64,000 bases of DNA from Daucus carota subsp. sativus. Taxonomy: Eukaryota > Streptophyta > Magnoliopsida > Apiales > Apiaceae. The stretch covers positions 42,583,454 to 42,647,453 of the forward strand of contig NC_030389.2 in the NCBI RefSeq assembly GCF_001625215.2, read 5' to 3'. This document shows, piece after piece, positions 45,690 through 55,934 of this stretch. The position numbers and the translations under genes were made by a program. The notes under the pieces were generated by a model. That model had not been told where the DNA came from. It saw only the letters and a program-made list of their open reading frames with translations, and ran no database searches. Every line of letters starts with the position of its first letter. Positions within the stretch are counted from its first letter, which is position 1.

Positions 45690-48600
45690 TTACATGATGG
45701 AGCAAGCATTAGGATTCTCATCACTAAACATCTGAGGCACATATGTCGAATATTCTGTGTAGGACTTGGGACCATAATATTCATTCTTCATAATATCCAT
45801 TCCTTTGTTATCTTGATCATCTTCCTTGGCTTCTTCCACTTCCTTCTTTGTTGCTTCGTTATCTTCTTTCTTCTCTTCTTCCTTCTTTCCTTCTTCCTTT
45901 TTTTCTTCGTCCTTCAGAACAATTGCTTGCTTCTTGGTTTTCTTGTACACATCGACAACTAACTTCTCCGGATCAAGTACACCTTTGACAGTTACTCGAT
46001 CATTTGCTAAGTCTATCATCACTGACTCAACACCTTCCCAATAAAATAAGCGCACATTGTAAAACTAATAAAGGAGGATTACATTATACTTTTCAGAGAG
46101 AATTACAGACCACTTATACCTTTTATCTTCCGAATTCGCTTCTGCAGAACCTGGGCACATGCTTCACAATGCATTCCTATTTTTAGCACCACGGTAACAA
46201 CCGGAGGAGGCTGCAAAGAAACATAATCAACCGCCAAAAGTTTAAATTAAGCATGTTGGTGAAACAATATACAAGTAGATACAAATATGAATATTAAAAA
46301 TTATTAAATATAGCATCATCACAGAGTTTCTACATACAGAAGCTCTATCAGATATTACTGTAACTTGGTATGTCTGTTTTCATCCTTGCTTAGCAGTAGC
46401 ATCATCTGCTGTTTAGATAATGTGTGTTAATTAGGCACATCTACAAACTACAACACGTAGTTACGCTAAATTTTGCTGGAGATTTTGTTGTTACCATTCC
46501 ATCAGCAATCAAGTTACTAAAAGCAATAACTGAAAAATCTCAAGTACACGGACATAAAATATATGTGATTCCACAATTTGCCTAATCCACGAAGCACTAG
46601 CATCAAATATTTTAGCAAGACTCTCGCCCAAGCGCAGCACTATAGGACTCCCACAAACAAAACTATCCTCGACAAGATCTCAGTTAAAACATGTGATACT
46701 AATGCACAAGACTCTCGCATGAATTGCATATAATTACATTTCAATACATAATGACTCGAACTACAAATACAGGGAAGATCCTAATTGTTGAGAATCAGTC
46801 CATCTAAAACCTTAAGGTGTTAAAGGAAGCCCCCATATAGACCTTATGCTATATTTCAACACTTACCCTCACTCGAAATCCCATTTTTGGGTTAAAGAGT
46901 GGATCACGGGCTATATTTCAACACTAATCTGCATTTTGCTGATGTAACCAAAATCCTAATAATTCACTCGCATACAATAAATCAAAGTCTTGAAATAGCT
47001 CGACCCCATCCCCATGCTGCTGCTACTGCTTACAGGCTTGCAGCAAGTGGTATGGGGTCATCAGTTAATAGTCACATTGAGCAATTCAGATGGGCCTTTC
47101 ATAATCCATATTGAAATTAGTAACTGTGCATCTCATAGCAGAAACCACCAGACACAAGAACACAATAATAGTATGAGATGAAACACTAGAATTTCCCAAT
47201 AAATTATTGTGGCCCATGAATAAATTTTCCTCGTAACATGTGCCAACCACCGAGTGTCTGGTATTTTTGGCTCTTACTATTGCCCCCTGTTGTGTTGCTT
47301 TCATTCATGACAACCAAAATATAATACACTTAGATAGCACTCACAAGTGTGCACTCTGCACAATGTGTAAATGAGAGAGTATTCTAATCTCTCTACTCTA
47401 CCCCCATGCTATAAATTTACCCTCCAAGCCCAGCCTCAAACTCTCCAAACCCCTGTCAAACATATGTAATCTTATCAACCTTGCCTAAAACCTGCTATCA
47501 TAGTAACATATTTAAGTTGTGTAACTTGTGTCTTTGCATGTACAGTAAGTACGCGGCTAACGTTGGTTGTGACCAAAATTTTCAAGCTTATAATCTCGAA
47601 ACACAATGAAACTTTATATTTACACTTTCCGGGCATAAAAAGTGCAAAAATGATTTAACTTTAGCTTAGAACATGCCATAACCTGTGTTCTAAAAATCCC
47701 CGATTAATCCTTAAAAAATATTTTACCAATTTACTTATGACACTCTGACTTGACTAAAAATCCCTGATTTATTCTCACTAAATACTAGTAAATTGACAGG
47801 TCAAACGATTAGTTTCGATTCCCGATTTCTAACTACAATAGGTATATATTGATATATATATAAATTAGATTGAAAGAAGTATACCTCATCTTTCTTCTCT
47901 TCATTGGGAGGTTCTTCTTGTTTAGCTTCTTGGACCTTGTTCTCTTCCGGGGGTTTTGGTAAAGGGGAAATGATTTCAACCTTGCGCCCACTTTTCTTCT
48001 GAATCCTCTCACATACTTTTATTGGGTCTGCTGTTTTGCCCTTGACTACCACTTTACTCGCCTTGCAATCCGCCGTTACTTGTTCCACTCCTGTTTTTCA
48101 TTATTCAATACCACTCCTATTATATGTAAAATTTATTCCATGCACACTTTTTTAAGTTGAAACATAACAAATCCACCTTTTTAACATAATCCCTTTTTTG
48201 CTTAATGAACTTTGCAAGCATAAGTATGTGTGTAAGTGTACTTTACTACTTATCACATACTTCAGGTCACGGACTACTACGGGGTAAGATCTGCGTACAT
48301 CTAATTCTTAAACGCCCCGATTTTGAGGGATGTGTATGAAAACAAATAATGAAGTTGGTAAAAATGATAATGAAAGACCTTGGAATCCTTTCAAAGATCT
48401 TTTAACTTTTCTTGCACAAGCTTCACAATGCATATCAACTTTGAGGACAAGAGGTTCTTCTTCTTCTTCCTTCTTCTCCTCTTGTTGCTTCTTATCTCCC
48501 CCACCACCACTTGCTTCTTCTTTCTTTTCTTCCTCCCTTTTCTCTTCTTCTTTCTTCTCCTTCATTAACACAATCCATTAGCAAAACATGTCACCATGCA

Positions 48601-48758
48601 TGAAAATCATCTAACAAATATCAACAAAAATGAATACATTTATAGAGATGCACGCAGGTTGGTCCGGACACCGGTTTAAAAAAGTATATATCTTAACACA
48701 ATACCATGAGCTAAAATGAATACATGTATAGATGAAATGTTGAACTTACTTCACCCAT
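45690..48758 (-). CDS. Heavy-metal-associated isoprenylated plant protein (HIPP) with two HMA domains
   Basis: Five exons, 48750..48758, 48379..48559, 47885..48090, 46120..46210 and 45690..46033, give 276 residues. After MGE comes a Lys/Glu-rich stretch with a GGGG break. HMA domain 1 (about 40-105) has VDMHCEACARKVKR (Cys48, Cys51) and ends GRKVEIISPLP. An acidic linker follows. HMA domain 2 (about 137-200) has IGMHCEACAQ (Cys147, Cys150). A second Lys/Glu-rich region leads to the C-terminal CaaX box CSIM (273-276), a farnesylation signal. Both CxxC metal-binding pairs are intact. HIPPs bind transition metals, often at plasma membrane or nucleus. The exon 1 coding part is only nine bases, so its assignment depends on the GAAGTAAGT donor and the TAATGAAG acceptor. 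Confidence 0.9.
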
Positions 48759-48759
48759 G

Positions 48760-50220
48760 AAGCTCCTCAAAGCACAGTAGTAATTTGCTAGAGCTTTTTT
48801 CTTGTTTATATTATGTGGGAATGTAGAAGAAGGGGGGGAGCATTTAAGTATGGAGAGGTGAAGTTGGAAAGCTGATGTGGATATTATATGTCATACAGTC
48901 ATACATAGGACCCACTGCAGACTCGGATATAAATTCTCCGAGAACAAATTATTTAGAATTTAATGGTGCTGTGAAGATGTCTGTGTACGTTAGAAATAAA
49001 AAAGGGAATGGTGACAATCTACGTTTGAATTCTTCCGTGTTTTTTTGTTTTTTTTTTTGTTGGTTTCAAAAAAATTCTTCCGTTTTTTTTTTTTAAAGAT
49101 AATTCTTCCGTTTTCTTGATATACTCTGCTCCGCTTGACTGGTCAAGTTTCCTTCTATTTCAACTCTCGCATTTAAAATAATCAACCCTTTTTTTTTTTT
49201 TTTCTCTCTCTTTTTTTCAGAAGTAAAAACATTAACCCTTGTTCTAACTAAGCGGGGGAACTATTTTGTATTAGTTCCAACATGATTCTGTCGCGTGAGA
49301 GATTTATTATCGCATATATTTTTTTAATAATTACTTATTATGAGCAAGTTGATCAGTGTTTTAGTTTAAGTCGTAAATATAATATAAAATATTATGTGTT
49401 AGTGATTTGAACACGATCGATTTGGATACATAAACTCTGAATTTGGACTTCAGATTCATCTTCAAATTCGAGTTTGATTTTTAAGAACACCTGAAAGCTT
49501 TTTGAAAATACATGGGTTGTGGGATTGACATTTCTTAATCAAAATTAATGAAATGGTTTGAAATGAAAAAAGAATATAAAGTGGTGTTGTGTTTGGTTGG
49601 GGATAATAGAATAAAATGAGTATAATATGAGATTTGAGAAGAAACGGGAGATAGAAGAGAAGCGAGCATTCCATCTCAAACATGATGTAGGGATGGAATG
49701 GAGAAAGGAATGAAAGTCCTTAACAATTACGCGGTAACCCATGACGTAGTTCATTTTTCATTTAATTACTTCCGAATCATTAACCTTAACCTGACACAAT
49801 TTAGTATCTAAGAGCATATTCGATGGATTTGGCTATAGTCGTATACATGTAAGATATTATATAAATTTTGTTAAACTTGTAGGACATTGTGTTTGTTTGG
49901 CTATAATTTAAAAACAGTATGTTATTAATATTTTAGATTGTTAAAATAGAATATATCAATTTAAGATGGTAGTAAATAATGTGTAATCTTCCTGCAGATT
50001 TACATGTATGTAGAGATTCGACAAATATAGTCATCCATAGGAGGTCGGTTAAAATTATAGACAACCGATATAGATTATTGTCGTATGATTTTTTCACGAG
50101 GTTGACTATATTTTTTAATTTTGATATGCCAGCTCACTTCTATGGTTGGAGATGTTCAAAGAAAATAAAACATTAATTTGTTGAATGACAAAAAATGGAC
50201 ATTTTATAAAAATTATGTAG
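48760..50220. other. Upstream region of the HIPP gene and spacer
   Basis: On the minus strand, AATATAAAC near 48808-48818 could be the TATA element of the HIPP gene. T-rich runs at 49040-49060, 49085-49096 and 49190-49202 stand out. No gene is supported; the short frames at 49.5-49.75 kb have no family resemblance. Confidence 0.4.
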
Positions 50221-50226
50221 ATAATA

Positions 50227-50503
50227 CTCCCTCCGTCCCTCTCATTTCTTATCGAATGAGTTGGGTACGGAAGTTAAGAAATATGTACAAAGTAGTAGAA
50301 AAGAGAAAGAAAAGTGGATATGGTGGTAGGACTTCTTGATTTTTAATATACAAAAAGAAGATAATGAAGCAAAAATAGTGTGAAATAGAAAGAAAAGTGG
50401 AGATGTGATGGGACACATCAACTATTTTTGGTGAGTTTTGAAATATAAGAATTCGATGGGACATCAAAAAAGGAAAGTGTAAAGAAATGGTTGGGAGAGG
50501 AAG
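50227..50503. mobile_element. Stowaway-type MITE, third copy of the 3.8 kb family
   Basis: It starts CTCCCTCCGTCCCTCTCATT after TA and ends GGGAGAGGAAG before TA. The interior has TTAAGAAATATGTACAAAGT, GAGAAAGAAAAGTGG and CTATTTTTGGTGAGTTTTGA, shared with 3816-4119. About 277 bp. Confidence 0.75.
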
Positions 50504-50509
50504 TACTAA

Positions 50510-51075
50510 TTTACTCAAAACTATTTAATATGATATTTAAAAATAATAATTATCATTATCTATTATGTATACTATTTTAATTTATCATAATTTAGTATGA
50601 AATAATTTATATGATAACATGATAATATTTTTTGCCTAAATATTGACATGTAAATCTTGTCCTTCACAAAAGAAGAAATAACCTCTTATGCATGGGCCTT
50701 GGGCACCGAGACAGTTTAAAATTGGGCTACACATTGTAAGAGTCCTCCAACAGTCCAACTGTTCTCTGCCACCTTATAGGCCCAGATCCTAGAAGACTAG
50801 TTCAGGACCAACTACATAACTTTTGACACTCCCATCAAATTAGAAACACTATGAACTCTTATGTTTGGGTCGTGACCGCCGCCGGGGAGTGCTTGAATGA
50901 ATACTCATTTAGGTTCACATCAAAATATTTTTAAAAAAAATCTAATTACTGGATGGGAACAATAATCCTGTCTAATATTTTTTAAGAATAAGTCCATGTC
51001 CAGTGAATAAAAAACGCTGCATATGTTAAAGAATATTATAATCGATAACCGCTGAATGTTTATTCTTTTAAAGAA
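50510..51075. other. Spacer
   Basis: No supported gene. AT-rich followed by unique sequence of mixed composition. Confidence 0.3.
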
Positions 51076-51084
51076 CCGCTGAAT

Positions 51085-51257
51085 TTTTTTTTTTTTTTTT
51101 TTAACGTAGGAACCCGCAGCCGCTACCCTTCGGGTGCGCACTGGGTAAACCCACGAGCTCACGCAATAGCCTGCAAATTACGTGAACCAAGGTAAACCGC
51201 ACCTAACCGCGACAGGCTCTGATCCAGGAGGCATAATCACAAATTTTGCTCCCTTCG
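51085..51257 (-). mobile_element. Au-type SINE with 9-bp target duplication
   Basis: Read on the minus strand, the 3' half contains GTGCGGTTTACCTTGG, TTTGCAGGCTATTGCGTGAG, CTCGTGGGTTTACCC, GTGCGCACCCGAAGGGTAGC and GGCTGCGGGTTCC and ends in an A tract (the T run at 51085-51102). These are the hallmarks of the widespread plant Au SINE. CCGCTGAAT flanks it exactly (51076-51084 and 51258-51266). About 173 bp. Confidence 0.85.
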
Positions 51258-51754
51258 CCGCTGAATGTTCATTCAATGTATAAAAAATTAAGTTAATATA
51301 TGTTGCCCGATTGCTAGGAGCTGGTCTCTTATGTTTTTATTTGAAGTTGCAAACACCGACACATTAGTTTCGTTAAGTGTTGTTAATTAACAGTTAACAA
51401 TAGTGATAATGGTTGTAAGCTGAGCTGATTTAATAATTTTATTATGGTTTATATTAGATTCGCCGAAATTTTGTGACCGCCCTTGCCCATAAAATAATTG
51501 AACAAAATTTCAACAACAGATCGCACCATATTTGAGTCAAGGGCTACTACATTTTTGTTTTACACGCTGTGTGTGTACTGTGTATATACAACTAGCTAAA
51601 CTTGTGGAACATAAGCCGATCGAGATAAAAAAAAGATGATAAAGATAATGGCTGGATTCATCGAGTTCCTAGTTTACATGGAGATCATGCAAATAAAAAT
51701 ATCAAAATAATTTAATATGATATTTCGTTTCAAAATTAGTGACGGACAATAGTT

Positions 51755-51872
51755 TGTAGGAATCCAAAGTCCGCTACCTTTCAGGTGCGCACGAGATAAA
51801 CCTATGAACTCACACAATAGCCTGCAAAAGAGGATACAAGTACTCTTTTTAAAACCAACCCTTGTGGGGCAT
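51755..51872 (-). mobile_element. Diverged, shortened Au-type SINE
   Basis: The plus strand shows GTAGGAATCC, GTCCGCTACCTTTCAGGTGC, GCACGAGATAAACC and CACAATAGCCTGCAAA, a mutated version of the SINE at 51085. Flanks GACGGACAATAGTT (51741-51754) and GACGGGCAATAGTT (51873-51886) are a 14-bp target duplication with one mismatch. It lacks most of the 5' half. Confidence 0.78.
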
Positions 51873-51913
51873 GACGGGCAATAGTTAATAGTCACTTTAA
51901 CGATATCTGCACG

Positions 51914-52170
51914 TAGGGGTGGCAGTTTCGGGTAACAGATCGTGTTCGTGTCAGCAATCGGGTTGATTTCGGATCAAGCTAAAATCACTTAAAATTAAAT
52001 AAAACTGAAAATTGAAGTTATTGGAAACGAAATTCTAATTTCGGGTTCATTTCATGTCAAACGGGTGATTTTCGGATCATTTTCGGATTTTGTCTCAGTA
52101 AATCAAGTTGCGGGTTCGGGTCGGGTTCGGGTCATTTCAAACCCGGCAAGAATATGTTCTGATTCGCAAT
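51914..52170. mobile_element. hAT-like terminal fragment
   Basis: GTAGGGGTGGCAGTTTCGGG followed by repeated CGGGTTCGGGTC/TTTCGGATCA motifs resembles one end of a plant hAT MITE. I could not find a matching inverted end downstream, so it is probably truncated. Confidence 0.4.
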
Positions 52171-52805
52171 TTAACTTATAAAATTGATATTAAAATAGCC
52201 ACTTGTTTTATTCAAATACATCAATTTATAAAATTGTCTCAATTTAATCATCAATTTAAATATTAAAAAATCAAATTTTTATCTCACTGACAGATGGTTT
52301 ATTTGATATAAATTTTTAAGTAAATGATTGAGTAAATATTGAATTTAGTAACTAACTTAATATATTTGAACTAAACACATAATGATTTTAATATATTACA
52401 CTTCAATTTATTAAAATGAAAATTTGAATGTAGCTCCAAAATGAGCTGAAATTAAAATTTTGTCTTCAACTCAAATTTTCTATTTCTTATAATTTTAAAA
52501 GAATTTCATCTACTTAAAATTGACCCGTTTATAAATACAAACTGAACATAAATTTTAGGGGAAAAAAAAAGGCGAGTTAGATGAAAAAGCACGCAAATGC
52601 GTGTGGGGAAGACACAAAACAAACAGAAGAACGATGAATGCATGAGTTAAGGCCATGTGGAAAAATAGAGACATGCATACAATAAGGATCAAGGAGTCAA
52701 GGACCACAGCATGTATGATTAGTTGAAATTGACCAAACTGATTAAGCACTAGGGCAATAATTAAAGAGATTAATTACTAAAAATTAGTTGTAATAGTAAG
52801 TCCCT

Positions 52806-53046
52806 GCTGCCGAGTTTTTTTTAGGAAAGAAAGCAAGTGAACCTGTTACCGAGTGTTTTTTGAGAGAAAGTAAGTGAATGCAAATGTACTTTCGTTTTCA
52901 TCTCACTTTTGGAGTGAAGGTGTGTTATATTTGCATGCACTTTCACTTTGCTTTCCTCTTTTCAAAAAACTCGGAAGCATAAACAGAAGCGAAGTGAAAG
53001 TTAGATAATTTTACTTGTTTTTTTTTTCTAATTATAACTCGGTAGC
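52806..53046. mobile_element. MITE-like double inverted repeat
   Basis: The outer pair GCTGCCGAGTT (52807) and AACTCGGTAGC (53036) is inverted. An inner pair, CCGAGTGTTTTTTGAGAGAA (about 52848) and TCTTTTCAAAAAACTCGG (about 52957), is inverted as well. AAGTGAATGCAAATG and GCATGCACTTTCACTTTGC also mirror each other. About 240 bases, non-coding. Confidence 0.5.
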
Positions 53047-53272
53047 AAAGCGGAAGAGCGTAGAGGAAGGTGAGGTGGATCAATCAGACAGCACATGAAA
53101 ATGCAAGTGTAAATGGAACGTAAAGGCTCAGGATTCAAACACCACCTCCTCTTTTGTTTTGTATTGTGCGATGTGTACAATTTTTGTGATATCATCGTAC
53201 GTCTTCTCTCCTACCATTTGTGCCTTGTTTTTTTCTATCCCTCTTTTTGTTCCATCTTCTTCGCATTTTATA

Positions 53273-53520
53273 CTCCCCGTCCCTCTCATTTGTTTACGTT
53301 GAGGATTGGATTCGGCACGCTAACTAATACTCTCGTAAAACGTAGCTCGATGAATTATTTTGAATTTTTTATTCCTTCTAAATAAAAATTTGATATTTAA
53401 ATTTTCATACAAAAAACAAAAAATTTAAAATTAACCTATAGAAATATGTTTTATATGCGCTAAAATATGTGTCGAACAATGTGAAAAAACCGCAAACAAA
53501 TGAGAGGGACACAGAGAGTG
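53273..53520. mobile_element. Stowaway-like MITE, 248 bp
   Basis: Left end CTCCCCGTCCCTCTCATTTG (then TTTACG) and inverted right end CAAACAAATGAGAGGGACAC, each next to TA. Non-coding. A different interior from the other Stowaway-type copies. Confidence 0.75.
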
Positions 53521-53524
53521 TACC

Positions 53525-54740
53525 TCAATAATGTCACATTGGTCAAACAAAAAATTCGAAATAGTCGAGAATACTAGCAAAAAATAAATAAACTGACTAT
53601 CATCTCTTGTTCTTTTCAATGTATCGAGTATATCACTGTTGAATATTTGATCTTGTTTGTACCACTCATTTAAATTAAATTATATTTTGATAAACTTTTA
53701 TGAAATTAACTTATGAGACTTGGCACGATTTTTTATACAAAGTAGCAGAGTGACGATAAAATAATAACAAAATTAAAAATCAGATCAATTTTTTTTAATA
53801 AAATTAAGATTAGATTCAACTGAAAAGGGAAGATGAGCACGTATTTAGTTAGAAAATGTAAATAACTAGAAAGATGGAACATGCTTATTCAATAAAAATT
53901 TTAATAAATTTTTTTAGTGAAAATTTTAAAATGAATAAATATAAATTTATTTTAATTAAGTAATGAAAATGAGACAAAAATTTGTTGATAATCCAATATA
54001 ATCAAACGAAAAATGTGATTCATTTGATAATTACCTGCAAAAATATATATATATCACATATTGTAGAATACCCAAATTTGGTATCAAATTTTTTTAACTA
54101 AAGTCGAAAACTTGAGAAAAGTATAATAATCGAGTCCCTTTCGATCCTTTATTTAATAATACTTATTTTCTTTTATTGTTTGATTAGTATATAAAGTAGT
54201 CATGTCTTTTTCGATCGGAATGAAAAGTTTATTTGGTTTCTTATGTCGGCTACTGTATGCGCGAATAATCTACCCACAAGAAAATAATATTTATATTCAA
54301 TAAAAAAATTCAATTTTTATATCAAATAAAAGTTTAAATCTACTTTTTATTTGATATATTTTATAAAAAATAATTAAATAATGATTTTTCTAACCCCTTA
54401 AAATATGTGTAAAAAAATAAAAACAGTTAAAATGGGACCTTGTATAATCGATTAAACATCAAAGTTGATCGAAGGAAAACAAGCATAGTAAATGATTGCA
54501 CAGAGCATTAATCATAATGTGTTTAGTCCACAATTTGCTAACATGCATGCATAATATTCAATTACAAGTGTGATTAAACTAATTTATTTCTACTTTGCAA
54601 GAGGTTAGTTTGGTAATTGAGGAAAGAAGCTAGAAGTAGCAGACTCTGTTGGATTGATATTAAAGCCATGACATCTACTTGTCTTTGTTTCTCCATCTGT
54701 TTCTCTCTGTGCTAACTGAAATACACTGTTCCCCTCTCAA
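53525..54740. other. Spacer upstream of the Pi21-like gene
   Basis: AT-rich. No gene or repeat end supported. The last 100 bases are CT-rich and probably belong to the leader of the gene starting at 54760. Confidence 0.35.
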
Positions 54741-54759
54741 TCCTTCAGTATTCATCACC

Positions 54760-55934
54760 ATGTCATCAAAGGTATGTTGTATTAAGATTTTTTACGATAT
54801 TTAAATACTCACGCACAGATGTGGAATCCCGTACATAAGAGAAGAGTAATATCCACTCGACTAGAATGCAAGAGATTTTTACAGAATTTTGGATACTTGT
54901 GATATTTGTTATTTTATCAATTAAATGCATGTCATTGTTCTTCAAAGTAAATTTGTATGGTATCCAATTGGAAAGACTTTTATTTTTTCTGATCATGATA
55001 TTCTTGTTCAAATTTAAATTCTGGGTATTTTCCGGGTAACAGATGACTACAATGGTGTTAACGGTGGACTTGCAATGTTCTTGCTGCTACAAAAAGGTCA
55101 AGAAAATCCTCTGCAAATTCCCTGGTGAGTCCCCCGTTTTGGATTATTTATTTTACTTTGCGCCTGCTTTTAGCTAGTTGTTTTTAAGATTTTAAACATT
55201 TTTGTCATGTTAGTTGTTTTATTTGTGTGAATGTTTGCTGAGATAATTGTGTACATGTGGTGTGGATTGGTTTTGTGGCAATAGGAATCACAGACCAGGT
55301 GTATGATGAGAAAAATAACCAGGTCAGGATCAAGGTCTTGTGCTGCGACCCTGAGAAGGCCCGCGACAAGCTTTGCTGCAAAGGTCGCAAAGTTATCAAA
55401 AGTATTCAGATTGTAGATGACATGCCTAAGAAGAAAGAGCCTGAGAAGGTCAAACCACCTGCTGAAAAACCAGCCGATAAGCCTAAGCCACCTGCCGAGA
55501 AGCCAGCTGACAAGCCCAAACCACCTGCTGAAAAACCAGCCGATAAGCCTAAGCCACCTGCTGAAAAGCCCAAACCACCTGCGGAAAAGCCAGCCGAAAA
55601 GCCCAAACCCAAGGACCCGGCCCCTGAACCGGCGCCAATTTGTGGTCCGGTTCATGGATTTCCACCTATGTACCCCAATGGGCCATGTTGTGGGTCTTGT
55701 GCCCAAGGGTATGGTGGGGGTCCATGCTACCAAGGGTTTGGACGGCCTGTTCCACCGCCACCTGGTCCATGTTATGATTATGGACGGCCTGTTCCATGTT
55801 ACGATTACGGACGGCCTGTTCCACCTCCACCCGGTCCATGTTACGATTATGGTTACGGTTACCGTGGGAGCAGATGTTGTGTCAGCACTGATTACTTTAG
55901 TGAAGAAAATTCACAAGGTTGCACAATCATGTAA
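54760..55934 (+). CDS. Pi21-like HMA and proline-rich CaaX protein
   Basis: Three exons, 54760..54771 (MSSK), 55043..55124 and 55285..55934, give 247 residues. An N-terminal heavy-metal-associated domain (about 5-75) carries TMVLTVDLQCSCCYKKVKKI (Cys16 and Cys19 in CxxC spacing) and ends VIKSIQIVDD. Residues about 80-145 are tandem PPAEKPADKPK units. A Gly/Tyr/Pro/Cys-rich region (GRPVPPPPGPCYDYG repeats) follows, ending CTIM, a prenylation box. This order matches rice Pi21 and its dicot relatives, where a proline-rich motif region affects defence. Copper binding is plausible because the cysteine pair is kept. The start was chosen because of the TCACCATGTC context and because MSSK precedes a donor, as in relatives. 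Confidence 0.88.
55444..55615 (+). repeat. Minisatellite coding for PPAEKPADKPK units
   Basis: CCACCTGCTGAAAAACCAGC and variants recur with periods of about 33 bases (shorter near the end), all in frame. Copy number in such arrays varies easily between alleles. Confidence 0.75.

Noticed and set aside
48330-48581. Plus-strand Ser/Phe-rich frames
   Set aside because: They are antisense shadows of the Lys/Glu-rich HIPP exon.
55170-55733. Minus-strand Arg/Gly/Trp-rich frame
   Set aside because: It is the antisense of the Pi21-like proline-rich array and has no splice or family support.
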